NCBI GenBank assembly: GCA_025463675.1
Contig: JAODAX010000029.1
Location: 1-64,000, forward strand
Direction: 5' to 3'
DNA length: 64,000 bases
From: Naasia sp.
Lineage (GTDB): Bacteria > Actinomycetota > Actinomycetes > Actinomycetales > Microbacteriaceae
In this document: in pieces, positions 52,282 to 60,250 of the stretch
How the letters are laid out: every line of letters starts with the position of its first letter
Numbering within the stretch: position 1 is the first letter of the stretch
Translations under genes and position numbers: made by a program
The notes under the pieces: model-generated
The model's database searches: none
What the model saw: only the letters and a program-made list of their open reading frames with translations
Told to the model about the DNA's origin: nothing

Positions 52282-53943
52282 ATGAAGACAGTGATCGTCG
52301 GCGGGGTCGCCGGGGGCATGAGCGCGGCGACCCGACTGCGCCGGTTGGACGAATCGGCGGAGATCGTCGTATTCGAGAAGGGCCGATACGTGTCCTTCGC
52401 GAACTGCGGGCTGCCCTACTACGTGGGCGGCGTCATCACCGAGCGAGACGATCTCCTGCTCCAGACACCCGAGACCCTCGCCGCCCGGTTCCGGTTGGAC
52501 GTCCGCGTTCAGCAGGAAGTGGTGAGCATCGACCGCCGAGGCAAGCGGGTTCTGGTGCGGGACGCGCTGACCGGGCGGGAGCGCGCGGAGTCCTACGACG
52601 CCCTGGTCCTCGCCGCCGGCGCCACACCCCGCGAGCGGATCGCAGGGACCGGCGTTCCGGTGCTGACGTTGCGCACCGTCGACGACGTCGACGCCATCAC
52701 GGACGTGCTTGCGACGGCAGGAGCTTCTCCGCGAGCGGTGGTCATCGGCGGCGGCTTCATCGGACTGGAGGCCGTGGAGAACCTCGTCCACCGAGGCGTA
52801 GCGGCCACTCTGGTACAACGCGGCATCTGGCCCCTGTCGCCCCTGGACCCGGAGATGGCGGGCCCCATCGTCGAGACGCTATCCGCGCACGGAGTGGACC
52901 TACGGTCAGGCACGACCATCACCGAGATCAGCGACGGCCAGGTGACCCTGTCCGATGGCTCCGACATCGCGGCCGACCTCGTGATTGAGGCGCTCGGCGT
53001 CCGCCCGGACGTGACCCTCGCCTCCGCCGCAGGCCTGGCCATCGGGCCCGCGGGAGGCATCGCCGTCGACGGCTACCAGCGCACCAGCGACCCGGCCATC
53101 TACGCGGTCGGCGACGCAGCGGAAAAGGTCGACGCGATCGACGCCACCCCCACCCTGGTCATGATGGCCGGACTCGCGAACCGGCATGGCCGCACGGCTG
53201 CCGACGCAATCGCAGGACTCGCGGAGCCCTCCGTTCCTGCCGTCGGAACCGCGATCGTGGGCATCTTCGGCCTCACCGTCGCCATGGTGGGCTGGAGCGA
53301 AAAGCGTCTACGGGACGCGGGGCGCGCCCATCGCGTCGTGCACGTGCACCCGTCCTCGCACGCCGGTTACTACCCCGGCGCGCAGCCGCTGGCAATGAAG
53401 CTGCTGATCGACCCTGAAACCGACGCCATCCTGGGTGCTCAGATGGTCGGCCGGGACGGAGTGGACAAGCGCATCGACGTGATCGCGACCGCGATGGCGG
53501 GAGGGCTCACCGCCTCCGCCCTGTCCCGCCTCGAACTCGCATACGCACCCCAGTACGGCTCCGCCAAGGACGCCGTCAACATCGCCGGGTACGTCGCAGA
53601 CAACCTCGCAACCGGCGCCACCCGCACCGTGCAATGGCACGAACTCGAAGCAGCCCGAGACAACGGCGTACTGCTCCTCGATGTCCGCACCCCCGCGGAG
53701 TACGACCGGGCATCGATCCCCGGCGCACTCAACATCCCCCTCGATGAGTTGCGCACGCGTCACCACGAGCTCCCGAAGGTGCCCCTCATCGTGCACTGCC
53801 AAGTCGGACAGCGCGGCCACACCGCCGCCCGGCTGCTGACCCAGCTCGGCCACGAGGTGCGCAACCTCGACGGCGGCTACAAGACCTGGGCCGCCGCCAA
53901 CACCATCACCGACCTGACCCGATCGGAAGGAGTTCCAGTATGA
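52282..53943 (+). CDS. CoA-disulfide reductase/NADH oxidase-type FAD oxidoreductase fused to C-terminal rhodanese
   Basis: IVGGVAGGMSAATRLRRLDESAEIVVFEKGRYVSFANCGLPYYVGG; C-term LLLDVRTPAEYDRASIPGALNIPLDEL...LIVHCQVGQRGHTAARLLTQLGHEVRNLDGGYKTW. Confidence 0.96.
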   Translation: MKTVIVGGVAGGMSAATRLRRLDESAEIVVFEKGRYVSFANCGLPYYVGGVITERDDLLLQTPETLAARFRLDVRVQQEVVSIDRRGKRVLVRDALTGRERAESYDALVLAAGATPRERIAGTGVPVLTLRTVDDVDAITDVLATAGASPRAVVIGGGFIGLEAVENLVHRGVAATLVQRGIWPLSPLDPEMAGPIVETLSAHGVDLRSGTTITEISDGQVTLSDGSDIAADLVIEALGVRPDVTLASAAGLAIGPAGGIAVDGYQRTSDPAIYAVGDAAEKVDAIDATPTLVMMAGLANRHGRTAADAIAGLAEPSVPAVGTAIVGIFGLTVAMVGWSEKRLRDAGRAHRVVHVHPSSHAGYYPGAQPLAMKLLIDPETDAILGAQMVGRDGVDKRIDVIATAMAGGLTASALSRLELAYAPQYGSAKDAVNIAGYVADNLATGATRTVQWHELEAARDNGVLLLDVRTPAEYDRASIPGALNIPLDELRTRHHELPKVPLIVHCQVGQRGHTAARLLTQLGHEVRNLDGGYKTWAAANTITDLTRSEGVPV

Positions 53944-54227
53944 GCAACGTCACCGAGCTCGCGCGACTGGACGCCGCGACCTTCATCGATGTGCGGGAAG
54001 AGGACGAGTATCGGCTCGGCAACATTCCGACGGCCCGCAACCTACCCTCAGCCGGCTCGCCGCCCGCATCAGCGAGATCCCTTCCGCGGACGACTTCTTC
54101 GTCGTCGGCCCATCCGGCGCTCGAAGCGGGCGGCCGCCACACTGGACGCAGCGGGCCTCCCCGCGGTCGATGTCGAAGGGGCGCCTCGGCGTGGCTCGCG
54201 GCCGGGCTGCCGACTGCCTCCCGATGA
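53940..54227 (+). pseudogene. Rhodanese-like gene with compensating internal frameshifts and lost catalytic Cys
   Basis: Frame A LARLDAATFIDVREEDEYRLGNIPTARNLP; frame B LSRLAARISEIPSADDFFVVGPSGARSGR; frame C RAAATLDAAGLPAVDVEG; then GASAWLAAGLPTASR-stop back in frame A. Confidence 0.8.
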
Positions 54228-54253
54228 TCGCGAACATTTCCGAAGGAGCAACA

Positions 54254-54550
54254 GTGGACGCCAACTCCGAACCGGCCCCGGAACCAGCCGCCTACGCCGA
54301 CGCACAGCGCCAGATCGTGAACCGCCTCCGCCGAGCGCAGGGACAGCTCGCCTCAGTACTCACCGCCGTGGAGAGCGGGGCCGACTGCCGAGATGTCGTC
54401 ATCCAGCTCGCCGCCGTCTCCAAGGCCCTCGACCGGGCTGGCTTCACGATTGTGTCCTCCGCCATGAAGAACTGCCTCAGCAAGCCGGAGGACGACTCTG
54501 ACAAGCTGACGATGGACGAACTCGAGAAGCTCTTTCTCAGCCTGTCCTGA
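54254..54550 (+). CDS. CsoR-family repressor, CstR-like (persulfide-sensing candidate)
   Basis: RQIVNRLRRAQGQLASVLTAVESGADCRDVVIQLAAVSKALDRAGFTIVSSAMKNCLSKP; two Cys but no HxxxC His. Confidence 0.88.
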   Translation: MDANSEPAPEPAAYADAQRQIVNRLRRAQGQLASVLTAVESGADCRDVVIQLAAVSKALDRAGFTIVSSAMKNCLSKPEDDSDKLTMDELEKLFLSLS

Positions 54551-54605
54551 CGCCTCACCCGGTCGCTCACTGGGGAACAGGTCGCCTACCCAGTCCCGGG
54601 CAAGC

Positions 54606-54633
54606 AGAAGGGGGCCCTTTCGGACCCCCTTCT
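54606..54633. terminator. Hairpin terminator of the sulfur operon
   Basis: AGAAGGGGG-CCCTTTCGGA-CCCCCTTCT. Confidence 0.75.
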
Positions 54634-54679
54634 CCTATCGAGCGAAGTCGTTCCTGTTATGAAGCGACCTGCTCCGTGG

Positions 54680-54763
54680 TGCGCGAGGGGGGAGTTGAAC
54701 CCCCACGCCCTTTCGGGCACACGGACCTGAACCGTGCGCGTCTGCCTATTCCGCCACTCGCGC
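54680..54763 (-). tRNA. tRNA-Leu (CAG)
   Basis: GCGCGAG...CTCGCGC acceptor; anticodon stem CACGG/CCGTG with loop TTCAGGT; long variable arm; GTTCAACTCCC. Confidence 0.95.
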
Positions 54764-54931
54764 GTGCGGCGCTCTCGCACCGACGGACGAGATTACCACA
54801 GCGCCCGTCCCCGTCCGGTCGGGATGCCTTTCCCCAGCGGGGCTACACGGGTGCCGCACGCGTCGGCGGCTAGCATGCAGTGAGCTACGCGCGGTGCCTC
54901 CGCGCGCGCAAACCGGAAGGCCGCCGAACCC

Positions 54932-55624
54932 GTGGGCATACTCGACAACTTCGAAAGAGGTCTCGAGCGCGCGGTCAATGGCGCATTCGCGCGCACCTTC
55001 AAGTCGGGCCTCCAGCCGATCGAGATCACGGCGGCCCTGCGCAAGGAGATCGACAGCCGCGCCGCCGTCGTCTCCCGCGACCGCATCCTCGCGCCCAACC
55101 GCTTCACCGTGCGCCTCTCCCCCGCGGACAGCACCCGGATGACCGCCCTCGGCAGCAACCTCATCGACGAGCTGACCTCGCTGGTCCAGCAGCACGCGCG
55201 CAGCCAGGGCTTCCAGTTCGCCGGGCCGCTCTCCATCACGCTCGAGAAGGACGACTCCATCGCCGACGGTCTGGTGCAGGTGGAATCGGGCACCGTGCAG
55301 GGCGACGTGTCGTGGGCGGCGGTCGTCGACGTCGACGGCACGCGCTACCCGCTGAAGCGCGGCAAGGTGGTCATCGGCCGCGGTTCCGACGCCGACATCA
55401 CCATCCCGGACACCGGCACCAGCCGCCGGCACGTCGAGATCGTCTGGGACGGCTCACGCGCGCAGGTCACCGACCTCGGCTCGACGAACGGCACGACCCT
55501 CAACGGGCAGCGCATCAGCCAGGCGCCGCTGCCGCCGGACTCGGTCGTGCAGATCGGCCGGACGCGCATCGTGTTCCGCATCGTGCCGCAGACGGCCGCC
55601 GACCGTGCGGGAGGGGGCCGGTGA
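54932..55624 (+). CDS. fhaA: FhaA: DUF3662 and FHA domain protein
   Basis: MGILDNFERGLERAVNGAFARTFKSGLQPIEITAALRKEID; VVIGRGSDADITIPDTGTSRRHVEI...DLGSTNGTTLNGQRI. Confidence 0.95.
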   Translation: MGILDNFERGLERAVNGAFARTFKSGLQPIEITAALRKEIDSRAAVVSRDRILAPNRFTVRLSPADSTRMTALGSNLIDELTSLVQQHARSQGFQFAGPLSITLEKDDSIADGLVQVESGTVQGDVSWAAVVDVDGTRYPLKRGKVVIGRGSDADITIPDTGTSRRHVEIVWDGSRAQVTDLGSTNGTTLNGQRISQAPLPPDSVVQIGRTRIVFRIVPQTAADRAGGGR

Positions 55625-56163
55625 ACGACCTGACCCTGCTCATCCTGCGGATCGTGTTCCTCGCGGTGCTCTGGGCGTTCGTGTTCGCGATCATCTACGC
55701 ACTGCGCTCGGACCTGTTCGGCAGCCGGGTGCGCAAGCTCCAGGAGCAGCCTGCCGCGGCCGCGCCCCCGATGGTCGCCGCTACGGCGGTCGCCCCGCCC
55801 GCCGTGCAGTCCCTGCCGACCGGTCCGCCCACGCCGTCCCAGGGCATCTCGAAGCCGATGGCGACGACGCGGACCGCGAGCCGCCTCGTCATCACCTCCG
55901 GCCCGAAGGCCGGCACCGAGATCCCGCTCGGCAGCGAGCCGCTCACGATCGGCCGCTCGAGCGAGTCGGGCCTGCAGATCCGCGACGACTACACCTCCAC
56001 TCACCACGCCCGCCTCCTGCTGTGGAACGACGAGTGGGTCATCCAGGACCTCGACTCCACCAACGGCACGTTCCTCGATGGCAACCGGGTGACCGTGCCC
56101 ACGCAGATCCCGGTGAACACCGCCATCAAGGTGGGCGCCACGACGTTCGAGCTGCGGCGGTAA
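55621..56163 (+). CDS. fhaB: FhaB: membrane-anchored FHA domain protein
   Basis: N-terminal TM; LTIGRSSESGLQIRDDYTSTHHARL...DLDSTNGTFLDGNRV. Confidence 0.95.
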   Translation: MNDLTLLILRIVFLAVLWAFVFAIIYALRSDLFGSRVRKLQEQPAAAAPPMVAATAVAPPAVQSLPTGPPTPSQGISKPMATTRTASRLVITSGPKAGTEIPLGSEPLTIGRSSESGLQIRDDYTSTHHARLLLWNDEWVIQDLDSTNGTFLDGNRVTVPTQIPVNTAIKVGATTFELRR

Positions 56164-56172
56164 GTGCACACC

Positions 56173-57432
56173 ATGGCTCAGCAGACCCTGAGTGCGGCCG
56201 TCTCGCACGTCGGCAAGGTGCGCTCCAACAACCAGGACTCCGGCTTCGCCGGCCAGCAGCTGTACGTGGTGGCGGACGGCATGGGCGGCCATGCGGGCGG
56301 AGACGTCGCATCGGCGATCGCGGTGAACCGCATCGCGGAGACCGACGGCGCGCGCTTCGACTCGCCCCAGGACGCCGAGTTCGCCCTGCAGTCGGCGCTC
56401 GTCGCCGCCAACCAGCTGCTCGCCGAGACGGTGTTCGAGCATCCCGAGCTCACCGGCATGGGCACCACGGTGTCGGCGATGATCCGGGTCGGCGACAGCA
56501 TCGCGATCGCGCACATCGGCGACTCGCGCATCTACCTGTTGCGCGACGGCGAGCTGTCCCAGATCACCACCGACCACACCTTCGTGCAGCGGCTGGTCGA
56601 CAGCGGCCGAATCACGCCGGAGGAGGCGCTGGTACACCCCCGCCGCTCGGTGCTGATGCGCGTCCTCGGCGATATCGACCAGGCGCCGGAGATCGACACC
56701 ATCATCCTCACCACCCAGCCGGGCGACCGGTGGATGATCTGCTCCGACGGGCTCAGCAGCTACGTCGCCGAGGAGCGCATCCATTCCGTGCTCGGCGACC
56801 ACGCGACCCCCGACGCGGTCGCCGACCGGCTTGTGCGCGAAGCGCTCGACCAGGGCGCGCCCGACAACGTCACGGTCGTCGTCGCCGACATCGACCCCGC
56901 GGACACCGCAGTCCCCCCCGTCGAGCCGCTGACCGTCGGCTCCGCGGCAGCACCGCTCGAGTTCGAGTCCGACGGCCGCCGCATGCGGCTGCCGAACATC
57001 CTGCTGCACCCGCTGAAGGCCTCCGCGGTCGCCCGCGAGACGCACGTCGAAACCGATTCGGACGACTACCTGGAACGGCTCATCGAGGAGGACCGCCGTC
57101 GCGCCCGCAACCGGCGCATCCTCTGGCTCGTAGCCGCCGCCGTCGTCATCGCGGTGGCCGCCGTCGCCGCGGCTCTCGGCTACCGGTGGACGCAACAGCA
57201 GTACTACATCGGCGACCATGACGGCCGGGTCGCCGTCTACCAGGGCGTCCAAGCCTCGATCGGCCCGCTGCCGCTGTCGAACGTCATCCAGGACACCGAC
57301 GTGCAGGTCGAGGACCTTCCCCTCTATTACCAGCGGCAGGTCGAGGCCACGATCTCCGCCCGGGACCTCCAGCGGGCCCAGAACATCGTCGAAAACCTGG
57401 AGTCCGTGAGCGACTCGCGGAGCAGCCGGTGA
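56173..57432 (+). CDS. pstP: PP2C-family Ser/Thr protein phosphatase
   Basis: SHVGKVRSNNQDSGFAGQQLYVVADGMGGHAGGDVAS; AHIGDSRIYLLRDGELSQITTDHTFVQRL; ICSDGLSSYV; DNVTVVVADI. Confidence 0.95.
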   Translation: MAQQTLSAAVSHVGKVRSNNQDSGFAGQQLYVVADGMGGHAGGDVASAIAVNRIAETDGARFDSPQDAEFALQSALVAANQLLAETVFEHPELTGMGTTVSAMIRVGDSIAIAHIGDSRIYLLRDGELSQITTDHTFVQRLVDSGRITPEEALVHPRRSVLMRVLGDIDQAPEIDTIILTTQPGDRWMICSDGLSSYVAEERIHSVLGDHATPDAVADRLVREALDQGAPDNVTVVVADIDPADTAVPPVEPLTVGSAAAPLEFESDGRRMRLPNILLHPLKASAVARETHVETDSDDYLERLIEEDRRRARNRRILWLVAAAVVIAVAAVAAALGYRWTQQQYYIGDHDGRVAVYQGVQASIGPLPLSNVIQDTDVQVEDLPLYYQRQVEATISARDLQRAQNIVENLESVSDSRSSR

Positions 57433-58799
57433 CCGCGGTCGCACCCCCGGTCGGCAAGACCGGCAAGTTCCGCCTCTCCCGCGCGCCGAAGCGGCTGCGC
57501 AACCTCGAGCTCGCGCTGCTCGTCATCGTGTGGGCGATCACCGCCGGCGCCATCGTGCTCGTGCAGTTCGGGGCGCTCGGCGGCATCGACCCCACCCTCG
57601 TGGTGCTCGTCGCCGGCCTGTCGCTGCTCACCCTCATCGTCCACCTGGTGCTGCGCTTCTTCGCCGCGGAGGCCGACCCGTTCATCCTCCCCATCGTCAC
57701 GCTGCTCAACGGGCTGGGCATTGCCGGCATCTACCGCATCGACATCGCCGAGGGCGACACCGGCTGGGACGCCGTGGCCGTGCGCCAGGTGGTCTGGTCG
57801 ACGGTCGCGATCATCGCGGCGATCGTCGTGCTCATCGTCGTGCGCAACCACCGGGTGCTGCAGCGCTACACCTACCTCGCCATGCTCGTGTCGTTCGTGC
57901 TGCTGCTGCTGCCCATCCTCCCGGGCATCGGGCGCGAGGTCAGCGGGGCTCGGGTGTGGATCGGTGTCGGGCCGTTCAGCTTCCAGCCCGGCGAGATCGC
58001 CAAAATCGCCTTGGCCGTGTTCTTCGCCGGCTACCTGGTGAGCAGGCGGGAATCGCTGTCCCTGGTCGGCCGCCGGGTGCTCGGCCTGCAGCTGCCCCGG
58101 CTGCGCGACCTCGGCCCCATCCTCGTCGTCTGGGCGGTCACCATGTCGGTGATCGTGTTCCAGAAGGATCTCGGCACCGCCCTGCTGTACTTCGGGCTGT
58201 TCCTGGTGATGATCTACGTAGCGACCGGGCGGTTCAGCTGGATCCTGCTCGGACTGCTGCTCTTCGTCGGCGGCGCGCTGATCGCCAGTCAGACTCTCGA
58301 CTACGTGCAGAACCGGGTGCTGAACTGGCTGGACCCGTTCGACCCGGAACGCAGCGCCGGCCCCTCCTTCCAGCTCGTGCAGGGTCTCTTCGGGCTCGCC
58401 AACGGCGGTCTCATCGGCACCGGGCTCGGCCAGGGCATGCCCGAGGTGACGCCGGTCGCGCAGAGCGACTACATCATCGCGACCCTCGGTGAGGAGCTGG
58501 GCCTGACCGGCATCTTCGTGATCCTCGCGCTCTACCTGCTGCTGGTGTCGCGCGGCTTCCGCATCGGCTTCGCCGGGCAGGACGACTTCGGCAAGCTGCT
58601 CGCCATCGGACTGTCGTTCGTGATCGCCTTGCAGTGCTTCATCGTCATCGGCGGGGTGACGCGGGTGATCCCCCTCACCGGGCTCACCACACCGTTCCTC
58701 GCAGCGGGCGGATCGTCGCTCGTGGCGAACTGGATCATCGCGGCGCTCCTGCTGCGCATCTCGGACACGGTCCGCAACCAGCCGAGGCTCGTCGTATGA
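57429..58799 (+). CDS. rodA: FtsW/RodA/SpoVE family glycosyltransferase
   Basis: SGARVWIGVGPFSFQPGEIAKIALAVFFAGYL; VFQKDLGTALLYFGLFLVMIYVATGR; AQSDYIIATLGEELGLTG; LTGLTTPFLAAGGSSLVANW. Confidence 0.96.
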   Translation: MTAVAPPVGKTGKFRLSRAPKRLRNLELALLVIVWAITAGAIVLVQFGALGGIDPTLVVLVAGLSLLTLIVHLVLRFFAAEADPFILPIVTLLNGLGIAGIYRIDIAEGDTGWDAVAVRQVVWSTVAIIAAIVVLIVVRNHRVLQRYTYLAMLVSFVLLLLPILPGIGREVSGARVWIGVGPFSFQPGEIAKIALAVFFAGYLVSRRESLSLVGRRVLGLQLPRLRDLGPILVVWAVTMSVIVFQKDLGTALLYFGLFLVMIYVATGRFSWILLGLLLFVGGALIASQTLDYVQNRVLNWLDPFDPERSAGPSFQLVQGLFGLANGGLIGTGLGQGMPEVTPVAQSDYIIATLGEELGLTGIFVILALYLLLVSRGFRIGFAGQDDFGKLLAIGLSFVIALQCFIVIGGVTRVIPLTGLTTPFLAAGGSSLVANWIIAALLLRISDTVRNQPRLVV

Positions 58800-60250
58800 A
58801 CCGGGAGCTCAAGCGCGTCAGCATCCTCGTGGTGCTCATGTTCGCCGTGCTGTTCGGCTCGACGAGCATCATCCAGGTGTTCCAGGTCGACAACCTCCAG
58901 GCCGACGACCGGAACGTGCGGGCGCTCTATCAGAGCTACTCGGCGCAGCGCGGGTCGCTCCTCGTCGACGGGCAGCCGATCGCGGAGAGCGTGCCGGCCG
59001 ACGACGTCTACCGGTTCCAGCGTGTCTACCCCCAGGGCGAGCTCTACGCCGCGGTGACCGGCTACCTGACGCTGGGCGGCGAGCCGACCGGCATCGAGGG
59101 CGCGCTCAACGAGCGGCTCGCCGGAACCTCGAGCGCGCAGTTCCTCGACCAGCTGAACAGCATCGTCACCGGGCAGGAGCCGCAGGGCGACTCGGTCGAG
59201 CTGACCATCGACCCCGTCGTGCAGCAGGCCGCATGGGACGCGCTCGGCGACCAGCAGGGCGCGGTCGTCGCGATCGAACCGGCCACCGGCAAGATCCTCG
59301 CCCTGGTCTCGAAGCCCGGCTTCGACCCCAATCCTCTCGCCGCGCACGACGGCGAAGCGGTGGAGCAGGCCTACCAGGCCCTCCTCGAGGCGCCGGCGCA
59401 GCCCCTGCAGAACCGCGCCATCCGCGGCAGCCTCAACCCGCCCGGCTCGGTGTTCAAGCTCGTCGTCACCGCCGCGGCACTGGAGAGCGGCCAAATGACG
59501 CCCGACACGGAGTTCCCGAACCCGGTGGCGTTCCCGCTGCCCGGCACCACGGTCGACGTCACCAACTCCGGCGGCGGCCCCTGCGGTCCCGGCGAGCAGG
59601 CGACGCTCGCCACGGCGCTCCGGCTGTCCTGCAACACGATCTTCGCCCAGGCAGGAATCGCCCTCGGCGAGGAGCGGCTCGCCGACATGGCGAGCGCGTT
59701 CGGCTTCGGCCAGGATCTCGCCATCCCGACCCGTGTCGCCGAGAGCACCTACCCGCGCGGTCTCGACGACGCCCAGGTGGGCCTCTCGGCCTTCGGACAG
59801 TACGACGTGCGCACGACGCCGCTGCAGATCGCGATGGTGTCCGCCGCCATCGCCAATGGGGGGACCCTGATGAAACCGACGCTCGTGGAGCAGATCCTGA
59901 CACCGGACCTCACCGTTGCGGAGGGCTTCTCCGCAGAAGAGCTCGGCAAGCCGATCAGTGCTAACACATCGGCAACGATGACCCAGATGATGGTCCAGGG
60001 CGTCGAGAACGGCGCGGCGAGTAATGCGAGAATAGACGGCGTCAGCGTGGCCGGTAAGACGGGCACGGCGGAGAACGGCGGGGACGCTCCGTACACGCTG
60101 TGGTTCACGGGTTTCGCACCCGCGGAGAACCCGCAAATCGCTGTCGCGGTCGTGGTGGAGAACGGGGGTGGGCTCGGCCAGACCGGTTTCGGTAACCGTG
60201 TCGCCGCGCCCATCGCCAAGCAGGTAATGGAAGCAGTGGTGAATCGATGA
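58796..60250 (+). CDS. pbpA: Penicillin-binding protein PbpA
   Basis: RGSLLVDGQPIAES; NPPGSVFKLVVTAAAL (SxxK); RLSCNTIF (SxN); VAGKTGTAENGG (KTG). Confidence 0.95.
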   Translation: MNRELKRVSILVVLMFAVLFGSTSIIQVFQVDNLQADDRNVRALYQSYSAQRGSLLVDGQPIAESVPADDVYRFQRVYPQGELYAAVTGYLTLGGEPTGIEGALNERLAGTSSAQFLDQLNSIVTGQEPQGDSVELTIDPVVQQAAWDALGDQQGAVVAIEPATGKILALVSKPGFDPNPLAAHDGEAVEQAYQALLEAPAQPLQNRAIRGSLNPPGSVFKLVVTAAALESGQMTPDTEFPNPVAFPLPGTTVDVTNSGGGPCGPGEQATLATALRLSCNTIFAQAGIALGEERLADMASAFGFGQDLAIPTRVAESTYPRGLDDAQVGLSAFGQYDVRTTPLQIAMVSAAIANGGTLMKPTLVEQILTPDLTVAEGFSAEELGKPISANTSATMTQMMVQGVENGAASNARIDGVSVAGKTGTAENGGDAPYTLWFTGFAPAENPQIAVAVVVENGGGLGQTGFGNRVAAPIAKQVMEAVVNR

